NCBI RefSeq assembly: GCF_030848805.1 | Contig: NC_092368.1 | Span: 6,420,441-6,484,440, forward strand | Reading direction: 5' to 3' | Length of the DNA stretch: 64,000 bases | Origin: Temnothorax longispinosus | Taxonomy: Eukaryota > Arthropoda > Insecta > Hymenoptera > Formicidae | The notes under the pieces: model-generated | Told to the model about the DNA's origin: nothing | The model's input: only the letters and a program-made list of their open reading frames with translations | Databases searched by the model: none | In this document: positions 34,745-46,983 of the stretch, one piece after another | How the letters are laid out: each line of letters begins with the position of its first letter | Numbering within the stretch: position 1 is the first letter of the stretch | Program-made: the position numbers and the translations under genes

Positions 34745-36177
34745 AAGGTCGGTTTTCCAATAGTAGTTTAAATTGAAGTTTAGCTAAACGTTCCTCGATT
34801 CTTAAACCTAGTTTTATGTAGTTTATATTTGTTTTTTAATTACATGTCGAGGATATAGTTCAGTTGAACCTCAGTTAAACTTAAGTTGCTAATAAAAGTT
34901 TATAACGTAATATTAATAATATAACATTCGTAATATAAACCATTATGAAAAATATTTAATAAGGGAGATGTGTATAAAACAGCCGGCCCCCCACCGGGTA
35001 AAACGGCCTTCCCCTAGTTTTTACCGAATACACAGTGCTGTCATTGGGAGCGCTATATAATAACTAAAATGACAAAATTGGCAATATGTTGTAAAGGCTG
35101 TTAGTGCATTGTAGCGTAAATGATGTCTTCTGTGAGGGCATAATAAGTGATTTCCTATTTTTGTATGTTTTGATCTAAGGTGAGTCCAAGTTTTATTTGG
35201 TGTTTTTCTGTTTTTCTTTTTTCCATGCAATGTTCCTAGCCGTTTACACATTTTTTAATACGTACCTCTGGTAAGCCTGAAAGCCGAAACATTTCAGAAA
35301 TGTTTGACTTAGATTCATTCAAGATTTTGTTTACACTTTGTTTACGCGGTTGCACTTTTTGGTAAAACGGCCAATCTCACTTGTGGGTAAGACAGCTAGG
35401 GTTGTTTTAAACCAATGCACGATATCTCATATATAAGTACTCTTTCAGTTTATTTGTAATTTCAAGTTTAACAAATGGGGAAAAATTAGAGGAAATCGTC
35501 GAGGAATGACTGGAAGGAAGAAAATATGGAAAAGCTGGAAATGGTGCCACGAGGACTATAACTGATGTGCTAATACTGAGACAGGAAAATTTATTTGTAA
35601 TTCATGTATTTAAATTGACTATTTGCCTATTGACTATAAGCCTAAATCAATTTTAAAGTAAGCTTACTTTTTGTAGTTTTACATACCACAAGGGTAAAAA
35701 AATGGCATTGTGACCGTTTTACCTTTGGAGTGTGGGTAGAACGACCAAAATGTATACCTATAATTTTTCGTCTATTACTGATTTTGAAACTTTAAGGCCG
35801 GCTTATATTGAATTCTTTCAATTAACACTAATGTTACTGAACACTCCTGATGGTATTTTGTATTCGAATATGGTTTCCTTTTTGGATCAATTTATTGCTC
35901 AAGGGGGCCGTTTTATTCACATCTGCCCTACTTTTACAAAGATATCTATATATGTAGAATAGCAGAGAGATTTTAAATACGAGAATACTATAAACTGCTA
36001 CAATGACGTTTGCGGGTTCCTGGAACAAACTCTAAACGATTATCTTCTACACGGTTTAACGAATCTTTGACTTTGAACTACGTTTTGCACTAATCTATCC
36101 ATTGAAAAACAGTCGGATGTGCCTGAACACAGTTTAAACATTAATCTAAATTTAAACTATTGAAAAATCGGCTCTTA
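34745..36177. mobile_element. element with AAGGTCGGTTTTCCAATAGT ends, carrying a nested element
   Basis: Left end AAGGTCGGTTTTCCAATAGT and the inverse of the right end (AAGAGCCGATTTTTCAATAGT region) match imperfectly and continue into AGTTTAAATT. The central 970 bp is another element (34962-35930), so the host unit is about 460 bp. No transposase. Confidence 0.6.
34962..35930. mobile_element. nested element with AGGG(C)AGATGTG ends
   Basis: Left end AGGGAGATGTGTATAAAACA and the inverse of the right end AGGGCAGATGTGAATAAAAC pair well. Phrases like GGTAAAACGGCC recur (35000 and 35363), with an inverse-like GACCGTTTTACC at 35718. The interior has no intact gene. Confidence 0.6.
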
Positions 36178-36186
36178 TATATGTCC

Positions 36187-36307
36187 ATTTCTATCAATGC
36201 AGATCAATTTTAATCTCTGTTTAACTTACTTCTTATCCCTTTCTAATTCTTAAAACTAAAAAAAGGTAAAAGTAAGTCTGAGAGATTAAAAATTAACCTA
36301 CATCGGG
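36187..36307. mobile_element. ATTTCTAYCAATG hairpin MITE, copy 1
   Basis: About 120 bp with a hairpin plan: TTAACTTACTT...TATCC on the left and AAAAAGGTAAAAGTAAG on the right. It aligns along its length with 41079-41209. The right end is more degraded than in copy 2. Confidence 0.55.
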
Positions 36308-36577
36308 GTAATAAAAATTAACATAAGGGTGACGCACAAACTTCGGTTAAACTTAATCGACTATTAATTTCGGTAGAATTACCTACAGCAAAATTTATAT
36401 TTATGTAATTTGCTATCCTCAATTTAATCTTTTTTTTCCATGTGTTAAACGACAAAAATCAGTAATTCTTTTTATATATTAACAAATTAATACGGATAAT
36501 GTTTAATTAAGTTAATCATCAATTACTCTGAATTTGGGCGACCTTTAGTTTTCTTTTTATAATTATTTTATAATTAA

Positions 36578-37204
36578 GGATGTATTGCACCTATTTTCAA
36601 AGCGCTACCAAGTGGATAAAAATTTGTAAGAATGTTCTTTTAGTCTTCCTGATGTGCTACAAAAAAAGTAGAAACGAATCCACTAAACGGTTGCTGAGAT
36701 ATAACGATTTTAATTTTCACTGATTTTACACGTATTTTTATGGGAAGAGACGATTTTGACGGATAAAACAGCTAAAAAAATGTTGAAGGAGCGCTACCAA
36801 TATTTTGAATTTTTTTGTACATCTAGTATACGAATAGATGAAACTATCTGTCAAGTTTCAATTGTCTTCACTACACCGTTTTAAAGAAATAAATTAATAA
36901 TTAATGATAATTAATTATTAATTAATAATTAATAATTAATAATTAATTTTATTAATAATTTGACGTTATAAAGTTGAAATCAGGGCATTTTTACTGCCAA
37001 AAGTTTAGGCTCATAAATTACAAAAATCGCAAATAATACTGGAAAAAACATTTGTAAAGTAAAAAATACCTTTGTAGGAGTAAAAATAAGACTCCTACTA
37101 TCATTTGAGTGTCTTACATCTAGATTTACTATGCGTTAGGCGTAGATATTCAAGTATTTCAAATTTCATGCACTTTTGTCTAAGATTGTACCAGTGATAC
37201 ATCC
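36578..37204. mobile_element. TTAA-flanked element with GGATGTAT ends
   Basis: TTAA at 36574-36577 and 37205-37208 flanks a 627-bp unit with inverted ends GGATGTAT (then TGCACC left, CACTGG right). TTAA duplication suggests piggyBac-like mobilisation, unrelated in sequence to the palindrome at 20622. It contains a low-complexity TTAATAATTAATT stretch near 36895-36950. Confidence 0.6.
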
Positions 37205-37309
37205 TTAATAGATTAACATACAGATTTAGACGTCTTTATATCGAAACACCTTCTTTTTCTTTATCAAACTTACATATATGTATCTATTATATATATTTTT
37301 AATTAATCT

Positions 37310-37515
37310 ATAATTTATATTCGATTTGGAACTCAGGATAGAGTTCTATTTATAATTTTATGCGCCGTCTAATAAAAAAAAAACATTTATGAGAAATCAG
37401 AATGCATATAGATATAAATAAAATGTACATTAAAATACACAATCAAAGCACTCAGCATATAAAATTATAACTAAAAATAAAATTTTGTTATAAAATCTTT
37501 TGCTAATTATAGTTT
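37310..37515. mobile_element. TATAATTTGCG-family MITE, diverged copy
   Basis: Left part has GGAACTCAGGATAGAGTTCT then ATTTATAATTTTATGCGCCG; the right part has GCATATAAAATTATAACTAA and GCTAATTATAG. Same design as copies at 17692 and 19635 but more diverged. It lies shortly upstream of the candidate last exon. Confidence 0.5.
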
Positions 37516-37763
37516 ATTTAACAAGTTTTATATACATTAATGGGGGCTTTATATACACATATAAATATGTATATTTGTGTAAATCTTAATGATTTTTAAT
37601 TACTGTATGTATCAAAATTCAGGTGAAAAGAAATATTTGATTATAAAATTTATTTCGTACGAAAAGGCCGCTGTATTCTATTATACATGGATATGCAAAT
37701 ATTAAAAAATACCCGAGTATCTAATTAATATTAAATACTACGCGCAATCCAATGACTTTTCAG

Positions 37764-37945
37764 GTATTGATCATAGAATCCCAGCTTTGCCGACCGCCTC
37801 GGAGTCAAGTAATTCGTCATCCTGGATCTCGAGCGCGAGTGAGCGCTCTGTCTTTACATTCTGTAACATCGATCGAGTCTGTTGCCACGATATCGCATCA
37901 CAGCAATCCCTCCCGGTTGACGTTCCATTCGATAGAGAACGTTGA
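37764..37945 (+). CDS. cort: candidate terminal exon of the Cdc20-like gene
   Basis: An acceptor (CTTTTCAG) at 37763 opens a frame of 59 codons ending in TGA at 37943-37945. It begins IDHRIPALPTASESSNSSSW and is serine-rich at first. The entering phase (2 nt completing a codon) matches the single nt left by the donor at 23144/23145, giving a junction YEPGIDHR. The full model is then 1605 nt, 535 codons including stop, a normal size for the family. AATAAA signals follow at 37987 and 37992. I saw no other convincing plus-strand exon in the 14.6 kb between. The peptide does not end in the Ile-Arg tail typical of canonical Cdc20/Cdh1. It could instead be the last exon of an unrelated gene, or chance. 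Confidence 0.4.
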
Positions 37946-40458
37946 AAGGCCGACGACGACGACGATGGGGAATTTCCGATCTGTCGAATAAAATAAAGCG
38001 GCTATCGCCAAAGAAAGAAAAAGAAACTCGTTGAAGTTATCCAAATCGCTTTATTATCGCAAATGCATTGCTCCTTTCTTTCTTTTGATTTTTTAAGATT
38101 GCTTTCAAAGCGTGGGCGACGTCAAATCCGAAAGATCCGCCGATTGACGGGCGACGTTTCGGCAAAAAAGCGCCGTCGTCCAGTCGATTTTACAGATGTA
38201 ATTTATAAAGAAACATTTTATAAAAGAAACTTGTGAAAGGTGCATGAGGGCGTGGTCGGCCATTCACGGTTGACCACTGGCCCAGTGGGTCCAGTTTACG
38301 GTCGAGCGATTGCGACATCGCCGTATCGACAACGCCGGCCGACTGGTTCGACCACTGGCGATTATTCGATATCCGCCAACCTCGTTCTCGTAATTTTCTG
38401 ACTTTGTGCAACTCGCCCCGTAAATGTCTCCTCCAGCTCCTTCCAGCTCCTTCTGTCCTTCCAGCTGAAAAATCGCACCTGATTAAACCGTCTTTGCGTC
38501 TTATCTCTCGCGGATCGAGAGATTCGGAAAAAGATCGCAAGGATAACGCGACAGTTTTGACCCGGACAAGATTATTATTCTTATCGCTCTTGACGTATCT
38601 TCTTGTATTATTTCACTTTTGCGCGAATCATATTTTTCATAAAAACCGTTTGATAGAGCAAGCGGAGCATAAAAATCTGTAGCGGAGAGAGTGTCGCGGC
38701 ACAAAGCAGCGTGAAACGACAAATTAAGTTCAACTATATTGTTTATCTATAATATTTATCTTGAAAACAAGATTTATCTTGCGAGTCATATCCATGCTTC
38801 TTGAACTCTGCAGACTTTTGAGAAAAAAAAGAATTTCTTTTTTCGGACTTTTACGTCCTTCTGCTTCTCAGACGGAGGATCGTTGCACTGCTAATACGAA
38901 TGCTGTTTACGCCGTGAAGCGCCCCAGCGTATCGTACGTGCCAGATATTTGTATCGCTTATTTGTAAGTCGATTTCAGATTGTGCAAAATTAGAATCTGG
39001 AGTCGCGGATGTCATCGAACGCTACCGATACGATCCGTTTCGTAACCGATTAATTTCGACGACTCAACCGAACTCAACGGATTTCATCGGACAATTTATG
39101 AGCCGCGCGTTATTAACGATCCGCGTGTTTCAGCTCTACGAATCGTGATAAGAAAGGAAAAAATCTCGTAAGAGGAAAAAACAGCTTTCAAGGATCGCGT
39201 GGAGAAGATGATTTCTACCGTCAATTTTAAAGCGAACGCATCGTAAAACGGACACGCGCATTCCTTTGTATCCCAAATTTACGTTGTCGCGCCACCGTCA
39301 TCGTCGTCATCCTCGCCGCATCGTCGATTTGCATGTCGCATCACATGTCGGGAAAGTAAAATCTCGATTTGTCGCCGTATCCGCAGAAGACGCGAGGCTA
39401 ATCCGATTAGACCGCGTGCGCGCTACCCCGCATATGCTTAATGTCGATCGGCATCAATGACGCATTCCCGGCTTGAATGCCAGACAAATGTCAGTTGCCG
39501 CGCTTGTTTTGGAGCAAAAAAAAAACGTAAAAGAAGGCTACACAGCGGGGATAAAGCGAGATAACTATATATAATTCGCATTCACAGATTCCGGGCACGC
39601 GCGCCCGCGGTGCGTGCGTGCGCGCGTACATGCATACGCGCGCAACGATATATATCTAGCGATCGATCGGAGCATCGACCGTCTCGAGTGCTCTAGTCTC
39701 TAGAGCTCGATAGAGACACACGTGGCTTTCCGTCGCGAATTATTTTAGCCAGCTTTATCGAGGCGGATAAATGTCGAAATACTCGTCCACTTCTTAGAAC
39801 AGTATCCCGGCTTGGATTCTGCGAGGTGTAGTCGATATTAGAATGTCCGAGACACTTTTTTTTTTAAGGAAATGAGGAATCAGGGAGAACTTTTGAACAT
39901 TGTTGTTTTAACATTGATTTTATGGGTGGTTCTTTTAACATGATTTTGTTACTAATTATCTTTGATTTATACGTTGTGAAACGCGCGAAGATTATTTACA
40001 CCGATGACCGACCAATCTCACTTCCCGAACGGACATAGGTCATTCGTCACTTTGTTTGACTGAATGCGACGCGCCACCGCCGGTGTGCCGTCGCGAGGCG
40101 AGCTATCTCCTCGCGCGACTAACAACTCGCAGGTATACCCGGAAACATGCAAATATCATCGTTCCGAATACAGGACGGTTGCGTAAGTACACGATAGCGG
40201 CTAATAATCACGCGAGGCACTGTGAAACGCCGCGGCTCCAAGTTATTTCACGCTCGACGAATCGCACGCTTTATTATGACGAAAAATACCTTTGCGCTTT
40301 GCGACTTTTCAATTGACCGCGGGGGACCGTGGTATCTGCACAGGCTCCCCTAAATGTCACGATAATCTCGCGTTCTATTATTATCTAATCCGAGCCCTTC
40401 ACCCTGAAACAATAACCACCTGCGACATATTGAGAGAAAAGATTTTTGCAATGATTTG
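37946..40458. other. CpG-rich intergenic DNA
   Basis: After the short presumed 3' UTR, CpG-rich at 38100-38560 and 38880-39840. Overlapping chance openings; no domain recognised. No clear repeats. Confidence 0.4.
37987..37997 (+). promoter_or_regulatory. overlapping polyadenylation signals
   Basis: Two overlapping AATAAA hexamers lie 42 nt after the TGA of the candidate terminal exon at 37764-37945. Position and strand fit a short 3' UTR for that gene, which supports reading it as a last exon. AATAAA is common by chance in AT-rich DNA, so alone it is weak evidence. Confidence 0.4.
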
Positions 40459-41065
40459 ATTTTAAAATTCAGTGTAAGGTAAATGTCCCGATAGCCATGT
40501 AATAATTTTGCTTAATTTTTATAAGTACGGTTTTTAATAATCTAATTAAGTGACCAATTGAAAGGCGAAATATGAAAGCCTGTTATTGGTGCACAAAAGA
40601 CATGAAAAGTGTTTAAATTATTTTAATAATGATAAAAATTTTTAAACATACATGAACCAATATCCGCCGGACACCTATCTAGATATAATTATTTTAGATC
40701 TTTTTCAACATTTGAATAATATGTTTATAAAATTTTGTTTATAAAATAAAAACATGAAATAAAATAAAAATCGTCTTAACAAGCTAGACGAATTTTCTTA
40801 AATAAATTTTAAGAACACTGTCAAAATATGTCCTTCGCCTAATTGTGTAACTTTACATTTTTTACTTCAATTTTTATAATATTTAAAATATATTACTATA
40901 TATAAATATCCTTAATTATTCAAAGATTTCGATAAAATTTTGATATTATTAAATAAAGAAACCATTTGAGATTAATAACGAAAATTTTCATGTAAATGTC
41001 TATAGGGACATGTCCGACAATCGGGGGGTACCTTTACCTTTAAGTCATTTTAAAATTCAGTGTAA
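40459..41065. mobile_element. element with GGTAAATGTCCC ends within 19-bp direct repeats
   Basis: Inverted ends AAGGTAAATGTCCCGAT (from 40476) and the inverse AAGGTAAAGGTACCCCCCGA (to 41040) enclose about 565 bp of AT-rich DNA. An identical 19-bp direct repeat ATTTTAAAATTCAGTGTAA lies at 40459-40477 and 41047-41065. That is too long for usual DNA-transposon target duplications. Confidence 0.55.
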
Positions 41066-41078
41066 TACATTGATGTTT

Positions 41079-41209
41079 ATTTCTACCAATGTAGATTAAC
41101 TTTAATCTCGGTTTAACTTACTTTTTATCCTCTTCTAGTTTTAAAAATTAGAAAAAGATAAAAGTAAGTTAAAAAATCGAGAACAAAGTTAATCTGCATT
41201 GGTAGAAAT
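41079..41209. mobile_element. ATTTCTACCAATG hairpin MITE, copy 2
   Basis: 131-bp hairpin with inverted ends ATTTCTACCAATGTAGATTA and ATTTCTACCAATGCAGATTA (inverse of the right end). The arms continue through TTTAACTTACTTT and meet around TAGTTTTAAAAATTAG. Homologous to 36187-36307. Confidence 0.7.
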
Positions 41210-42934
41210 GGACATGAGAAGATTATTAACGTTTGTGGAAATTATTTTGCGCGAATCTCTCTTATTTTGATTATGAAAAATATATTCGCAAACAAATCAG
41301 CCCTTTCCTCCAATCTCGAAGGAAAACTTTTTATCTTATCTTAATTCCTATCACCTTTCGAAACTAATCCTTGACCGATATACATATACATATATTTGGG
41401 ACTTTTAAATAAAGCCGCATAAAAATTTCCACGGCGCTGTGTTTTACGGCCGTGATACGAAAATGTCACCATATTCGATCGTTTTATAGTTTCTCTTTGA
41501 TTGCGACGGACTTATACGAGGAATCGGCCCGATGCGTGTCCCTCGCATAATCAGAGAAACTGGTTGTTTCTCTGATGTTACGAGTGAAACACACGTAAGC
41601 GGGGGTCTATTGAAATTCGGCTCGCCTCGTGAAATGCACGCGAAAAAGAAAGGATAGAGGTGTCGAAGCCAGAGATCCGATTGCTCGCCGTTATTTTAGC
41701 GCGTGTCCCACGGCGGCGGCGACGCGATAAATATTCAACTCCGCAAACAGAGCTGCGGAACAGGTATTCAATAACAGATATAACGGCGTTCTAACACTGA
41801 TGCAAGGTAGTGAACGCGAGGGCGTGTTTCACGCGGACGCAAATTTTCGTCCGATAAACTGTGGAAGCTGTTATAGAAGGCAGTGGCCTTTAAAGCGATA
41901 TATAATTCAGACCGAAGAAATACATGCGCGTATATACTATATATCCCCGTTATCAGTGCGGCAATATCGGAGCCACTTTCACCGTATTGGATAATATTGT
42001 GCTCGTTGCGTGCGTTCATTTAATTATGCCGCGAAACCCCCTCATTTCATCTCGGTGGGCACCGAACGCAACGGCGATAACGAGCACGCGCGTGTATCAA
42101 TGTATATAAAGCTCGACTTTACAAACGACTAATCAGCGAGCGCGGCGGCAATTGAGTAAACGCTCCGGCATAATCCGTTTCTCTCTACTTGGCCATTATC
42201 GAAAAAAATAATCAAGCGTCCGGTAGCGAAAAACAGAGTGATTGTGGCCACGTCGAAGGCGGTGCAGTGCCGGGGAATTAATTCCCTGCTTAAACACGAC
42301 TCGCTGCCGCTTCAATTTAACGGGCGCTAACGAACGTCTAGCATATGTAAAGATAACGACTGTCGCGAATAATTTATGATTCACACAGGGACAACAGGTA
42401 TAATGCGCTTGCCAGTTGTATTATTTATCTTTTATAATAGACGCGAAAAAAGGACGCGTCGCTTATTAGCGACGCGAAGGTATTAATCTTCACACTTTTT
42501 TTTGCTCTCGCGAATTATTCCAATAACAAATTCTCCGACAGAGGCCTGGACGTTGTTTTTGGTTTGCCTGAATGACTCCAAATAAAATGGAATTCCGTCA
42601 TCTCGAGATAAAAAAAAATTTGCTCAATCCTCGATCGCAACGGAATAAAAATGCCTCTCTTGCGATTCGCGGGGTGAACGTAAAACGTGTTACGAGAACA
42701 ATTTATGCGGGCGCTCGAGAGAAGCAGAAGGAGGAGGAGGAGGAGGAGAAAAGTATCTCCTGTAGGTATGTAGAGCCACAGATACGGGCCAATTATTTTT
42801 TGGAACGCACATGACGCCCGTATAGGTATGCGCCGATCGAGAGCGAGGTCGAGATAAGCTCGGCGTGTAAGTACAACGAGAGAAAATAAAAAGCCCTGCT
42901 GCAGAGCGCTTTTTCACGTTATTAACGGCGATTG

Positions 42935-42937
<3 letters not shown>
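41210..42937. other. intergenic DNA, no gene recognised
   Basis: Mixed to CpG-rich. Overlapping open frames at 41768-42109 and 42572-42917 lack domains. Confidence 0.4.

Positions 42938-43030
<93 letters not shown>
42938..43030. repeat. (CT)n microsatellite, about 93 bp
   Basis: Long dinucleotide run with a single TT interruption near 43020, the longest dinucleotide run in the window. Confidence 0.9.
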
Positions 43031-43031
<1 letters not shown>

Positions 43032-44052
43032 GAATATTTACACACTGATCGATCATCCGCCACGTCCTCGGTGCGACAATTGCCAACGAAAAGAGGTGAC
43101 CGGGCGTGTGCGATTATGTATTATGTTTATCAAGGTAAGAGGAGAAAGGGAGAAATAAGAGAAAAAGAAGAGATAAAATGTGAGGAGAAAAAAATATTCA
43201 CGGTCGTTTTCGGCCGATTACTCCGATCGAGAGCTCCGACGATTGTGTTTGTGGGCTTTATCTTATCGCCAAAATTAAAAATATACATACGGCGGCCCTG
43301 GTCGCGTATTGATTTTATATCGGTGCTAATATAACGATCGGTTGGTCAATTACGCGTAATGTGAGTTTGCGAGCGTTTTCTTAGAAATAGATATAGACGG
43401 GCGTTAGATAGTAGACGCGCGTCGAAAGCGCAAGTTACGCGAGAGCTTTGTGGGTAACTTTAGATAGAGGCCGGTCGCGCCTTTCGAGAGCGACACGCTC
43501 GAGGAAAGATCGCGCTTAATCGAGTGCGCGGTATCGAGTGAAACGCGCAGAACGCGAGACAATAGTCTAAATCGGCTTTGGTCTAAAGGCTTGGACACGC
43601 GGGGATTATGGAATATTGAGTTGCGAACGGGCCGACCAAGTGTCCGCGATTTACGCGCACGCAATATTGTAGATACACAATAGACGCAACATCGTCCCCG
43701 CCTGGGGCTAAGAATAACCGTAATTATCGCGCGATATTAATCTTCGCACGCGAGCCGGCGAAGCTGCTGACTCCGCTCCGCGAGATTATTGCAAATTCGC
43801 GCTCACGCACATTCGTGGTGCCTCTCTGCAAAACGAGCCCATCTTTATCAGTGCATACGCGCAGATTACCTCTGACCCCGATTGCCTATCATTCACCTTC
43901 GCGCTGCACAAAGATAGTCGATCTCCTCGAAAAACAAATCGGTCACTTGAGAAAGAGTATACAAAAAAATATTTTGTTTCAGAAAATTTTTGGAAATTGC
44001 TAAATACCTCATCTTCTCGTCGAAAAAAAATATTATTATTGCATTATATTGC
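43031..44052. other. CpG-rich intergenic DNA
   Basis: CpG-rich to about 43900 with overlapping chance openings, then AT-rich up to the hAT target site. No recognisable gene. Confidence 0.4.
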
Positions 44053-44600
44053 ATTATGAGCAGTGTTTGCCGGTATCTAGATAAAATTATCTAGATGATC
44101 ATCCAGATAAAAAATGGAATTATCTTTATTTTATCTAGATGAAAAAAATACAAAGTATCATCTTCATTCATCTTTAACTTAGATGAAAAATCATGTTATT
44201 AACTTGTCTAAAAATTGTTTAAGATAATAGGATTTCATTCTTTTTGCTATCTTTCTACCGCCGCGACGTTTAAATTAAATTGAATTCCAGAACGTTATAT
44301 ATATGTATATAAAGTTATGTAAAGACCTATTTTTCAAAGAAAAAAAAGTAGATTATTCATACTACAAGAATGTCATTACACTCGAAAGTAGATCAACTTA
44401 TTGTTAGTAATAGTGAGAGAAAGTTTTTTCCTCAATATTGAAAAAAATAAAGATAATAATAAGCAAACAATTATTTGTGGTAAACATCGAAGTACTTTTG
44501 TATTTGGATTTTTGGAATTTAAATCGAAGAAACTCCAATCTCTTGAATTTTCCAATATTATAAATTTAAAAATAATTTTCTTAAATATATATAATACACC

Positions 44601-44729
44601 TTACCATTGTCGGTGCCAGTAGAGCGCCTTTTCAGTTTAGCACAGCAAACAAGTGTACCCCGTCGAAACTTCTTATCAAACAAAACATTCAAAAAACTTT
44701 TATTTTTGAGAAATAAAAACTTAAAATAA
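44601..44729 (+). pseudogene. hAT transposase C-terminal dimerisation domain, relic
   Basis: The frame reads LPLSVPVERLFSLAQQTSVP, then RRNFLSNKTFKKLLFLRNKN and ends LK-stop. The pattern (P-x-x-x-VPVERLFS, then an RRN-x-L helix and LLFL) is the conserved C-terminal dimerisation region of hAT transposases. There is a stop just upstream and only about 540 bp between it and the left end, so most of the enzyme (DDE core, zinc finger) is missing. It matches the hAT ends and target duplication around it. Confidence 0.7.
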
Positions 44730-45296
44730 AATGGTGAGTATCACGGAGAAAATTTTTTGTTATATATTTTATCCTTAAATTCACTACAAACTTGGGACAA
44801 CTTGGCAACCAAGGAATTTTTAAAATATTTTTACAAACAACGTGATAAAAATTACCAAGCAGATTGGCAAATTTTGAAAAATTATTGAAATTTCCTAGAT
44901 ATATTTTAGTAAAATTAATCAAACATATTTTATATTTTAATGTAATAGATATTAATATTTTTTATTACAGTAGATATTAAGAATAGCTCGCATAAAATTC
45001 TTGGGGGTACATGTTGTCCCACAACTACCATGATTTCAGGGTAAATTTTAAGAGAAAATTCTCTCCGTGTACTGTTTTAATATTCCTTTTATAATTTATG
45101 TAATTCTTTCTATAAATTTTTATGAGAAATTTCACAAAATTATCTAAAAAATTATCTAAATAAACCGCGATAATCATCTTGATTTTTATTTAGATTAATT
45201 AAAAACAAAATCATCTTCATCTCATTTAACAAAGAAACCCATAGAAATATCCCTCTCCGATTTTGATAAGCTTGTTTTTTAGATAAAAATAATAAG

Positions 45297-45941
45297 GGAC
45301 ATGTATTTATTTATGCTGATAACAGACCTGATGTTAGAAGTATAGCCAATTGTGAAGTTGTACACAGCTACACCTACCTTGGCTCCATGATCACCAATAA
45401 GGGAGGATGCGAGGAAGAAATTAAAAGGCGTTGTGCCATGACCAGGTCGGCAGTTGACAAACTTACAAAAATCTGGAGAGACCAAAAAATAACCAAAAAC
45501 ACAAAGGTCCGCCTAATGAAATGTCTTGTCTTCCCCATCTTCCTTTATGGAGCTGAAACATGGACGATTTGACGACAAGACCACAGAAAAATAGACGCTT
45601 TAGAAATGTGGTGCTGGCAACGTCTCCTGAGGATAAGATGGACCGAACGACATACCAACGCCTCCATATTAAAGGAGCTTAACATACAACATAGGCTCTC
45701 ATCGACAGTTCGGCTACGGGTCTTGAAATACTTCGGACACATCACACGTAATGAAGATTCCATGCAGCGCCTGGTAGTACAGGGCAGAGTGGAAGGCAAA
45801 CGCCCACGCGGCCGATCCCCGACTAGATGGACTGATCTCATAAAATCGGCAACAAAATGCTCTATCACAGAATGCTCCCGCAGTGCCACAAACAGAGACA
45901 GATGGAGGCAAATTGCAAGAGCTTCGCCGAAAACAATGTAA
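45297..45941 (+). pseudogene. non-LTR retrotransposon reverse transcriptase, C-terminal fragment with a stop
   Basis: One frame covers the region with a single TGA near 45570. Recognisable pieces: YTYLGSMITNKGGCEEEIKR, RLMKCLVFPIFLYGAETW, then after the stop KIDALEMWCWQRLLRIRW, YFGHITRNEDSMQRL and VEGKRPRGRSPTRWTDLIK. These are the conserved post-palm C-terminal blocks of arthropod LINE reverse transcriptases. The catalytic palm (YADD) is absent, so the copy is 5'-truncated and dead. The clade cannot be fixed from this part. Confidence 0.8.
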
Positions 45942-45998
45942 AAAGTTCATAACCACGACCACTCTGTCAAGAGTGTACGACTAAGAAGATTTATTTAT

Positions 45999-46915
45999 GT
46001 GCTCACGTATGTTTAGGGGGTAAAACACCCCTTAAAAAAAATTGGTTTTCCTTTTTCGGATCAAATATCTCCGAAACTATAAAAAATAGAAAATTTTTCC
46101 AAAATGAAAATTAAATGATTTGAAAAGTAGGGTTCAAAACAATAAAAAAAAAGTTTTGTGTGTATTTTTTTTAATTTTTTTAAATATCCCCACCACTTAA
46201 CATTTTTTTTAATTTCAAAATTTTTTTATCATTAAATAAAAAGTTATTTCCTTACAAATTTAACCATATATGATAAAGTTATGTTTCAAAAAACCATTTT
46301 CGAGAATTAATTACAAAACGCTCCCGTGTATACACGCATTCGCACATGTCTATTAAACTGACACAGTCACTTTAGCACAATCGAATAAAACATACATAGA
46401 AATTTAGCGCTCTTTTGTTGCTGCAGTTATTTCGAAAAAAACAGTGGCTATGCTAGCTTAAGTTCAAGTTAGCACATAAAAAAATAAGATTTAAGAAACA
46501 ACGACATATTTATTTAGTGCTATTTTGTTGCTAATTTGTTGCCCTATTTCCAAAAATGTGTTGTACCATCCCTACCATGAGAAAACTATCCCTAATTAAT
46601 CCTACCTAACACAATACCTTAAAAATTCCAGCTTGAAGACATATCTCGATGGATTATATCATTTTGATTTTGTCGCTTTACACATTTTCATCGACCTTGA
46701 TTTTATTATTCCATCGCTATTATCAGAAAACTACCCCTAGTTACTTCTATCTAACACAACACTTTAAAAGTTTAAAATTTCAGTTTCAAGAAATATCTTG
46801 GCGGATTATTTTAGATTGATTTTATTACTATAGTTTCGGAGATATTTAACCCGAAAGAGAAAAACCGATTTTTTTTAAGGGGTGTTTCATCCTCTAAACA
46901 TATGCGTATGGGCAC
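45999..46915. mobile_element. inverted-repeat element with TATGTTTAGRGG ends
   Basis: Arms of about 80 bp (45999-46080 and about 46825-46915) are inverse copies including TATGTTTAG, AAACACCCCTTAAAAAAAAT and AATATCTCCGAAACTA. The middle 740 bp is AT-rich without a frame. A non-autonomous DNA element inserted beside the LINE fragment. Confidence 0.7.
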
Positions 46916-46983
46916 GTATAAAAAAATACGTGTCTCTTATTTTTATCTAGAAAGCAACGTATTAAAACGTGGATCTCCTTGTA

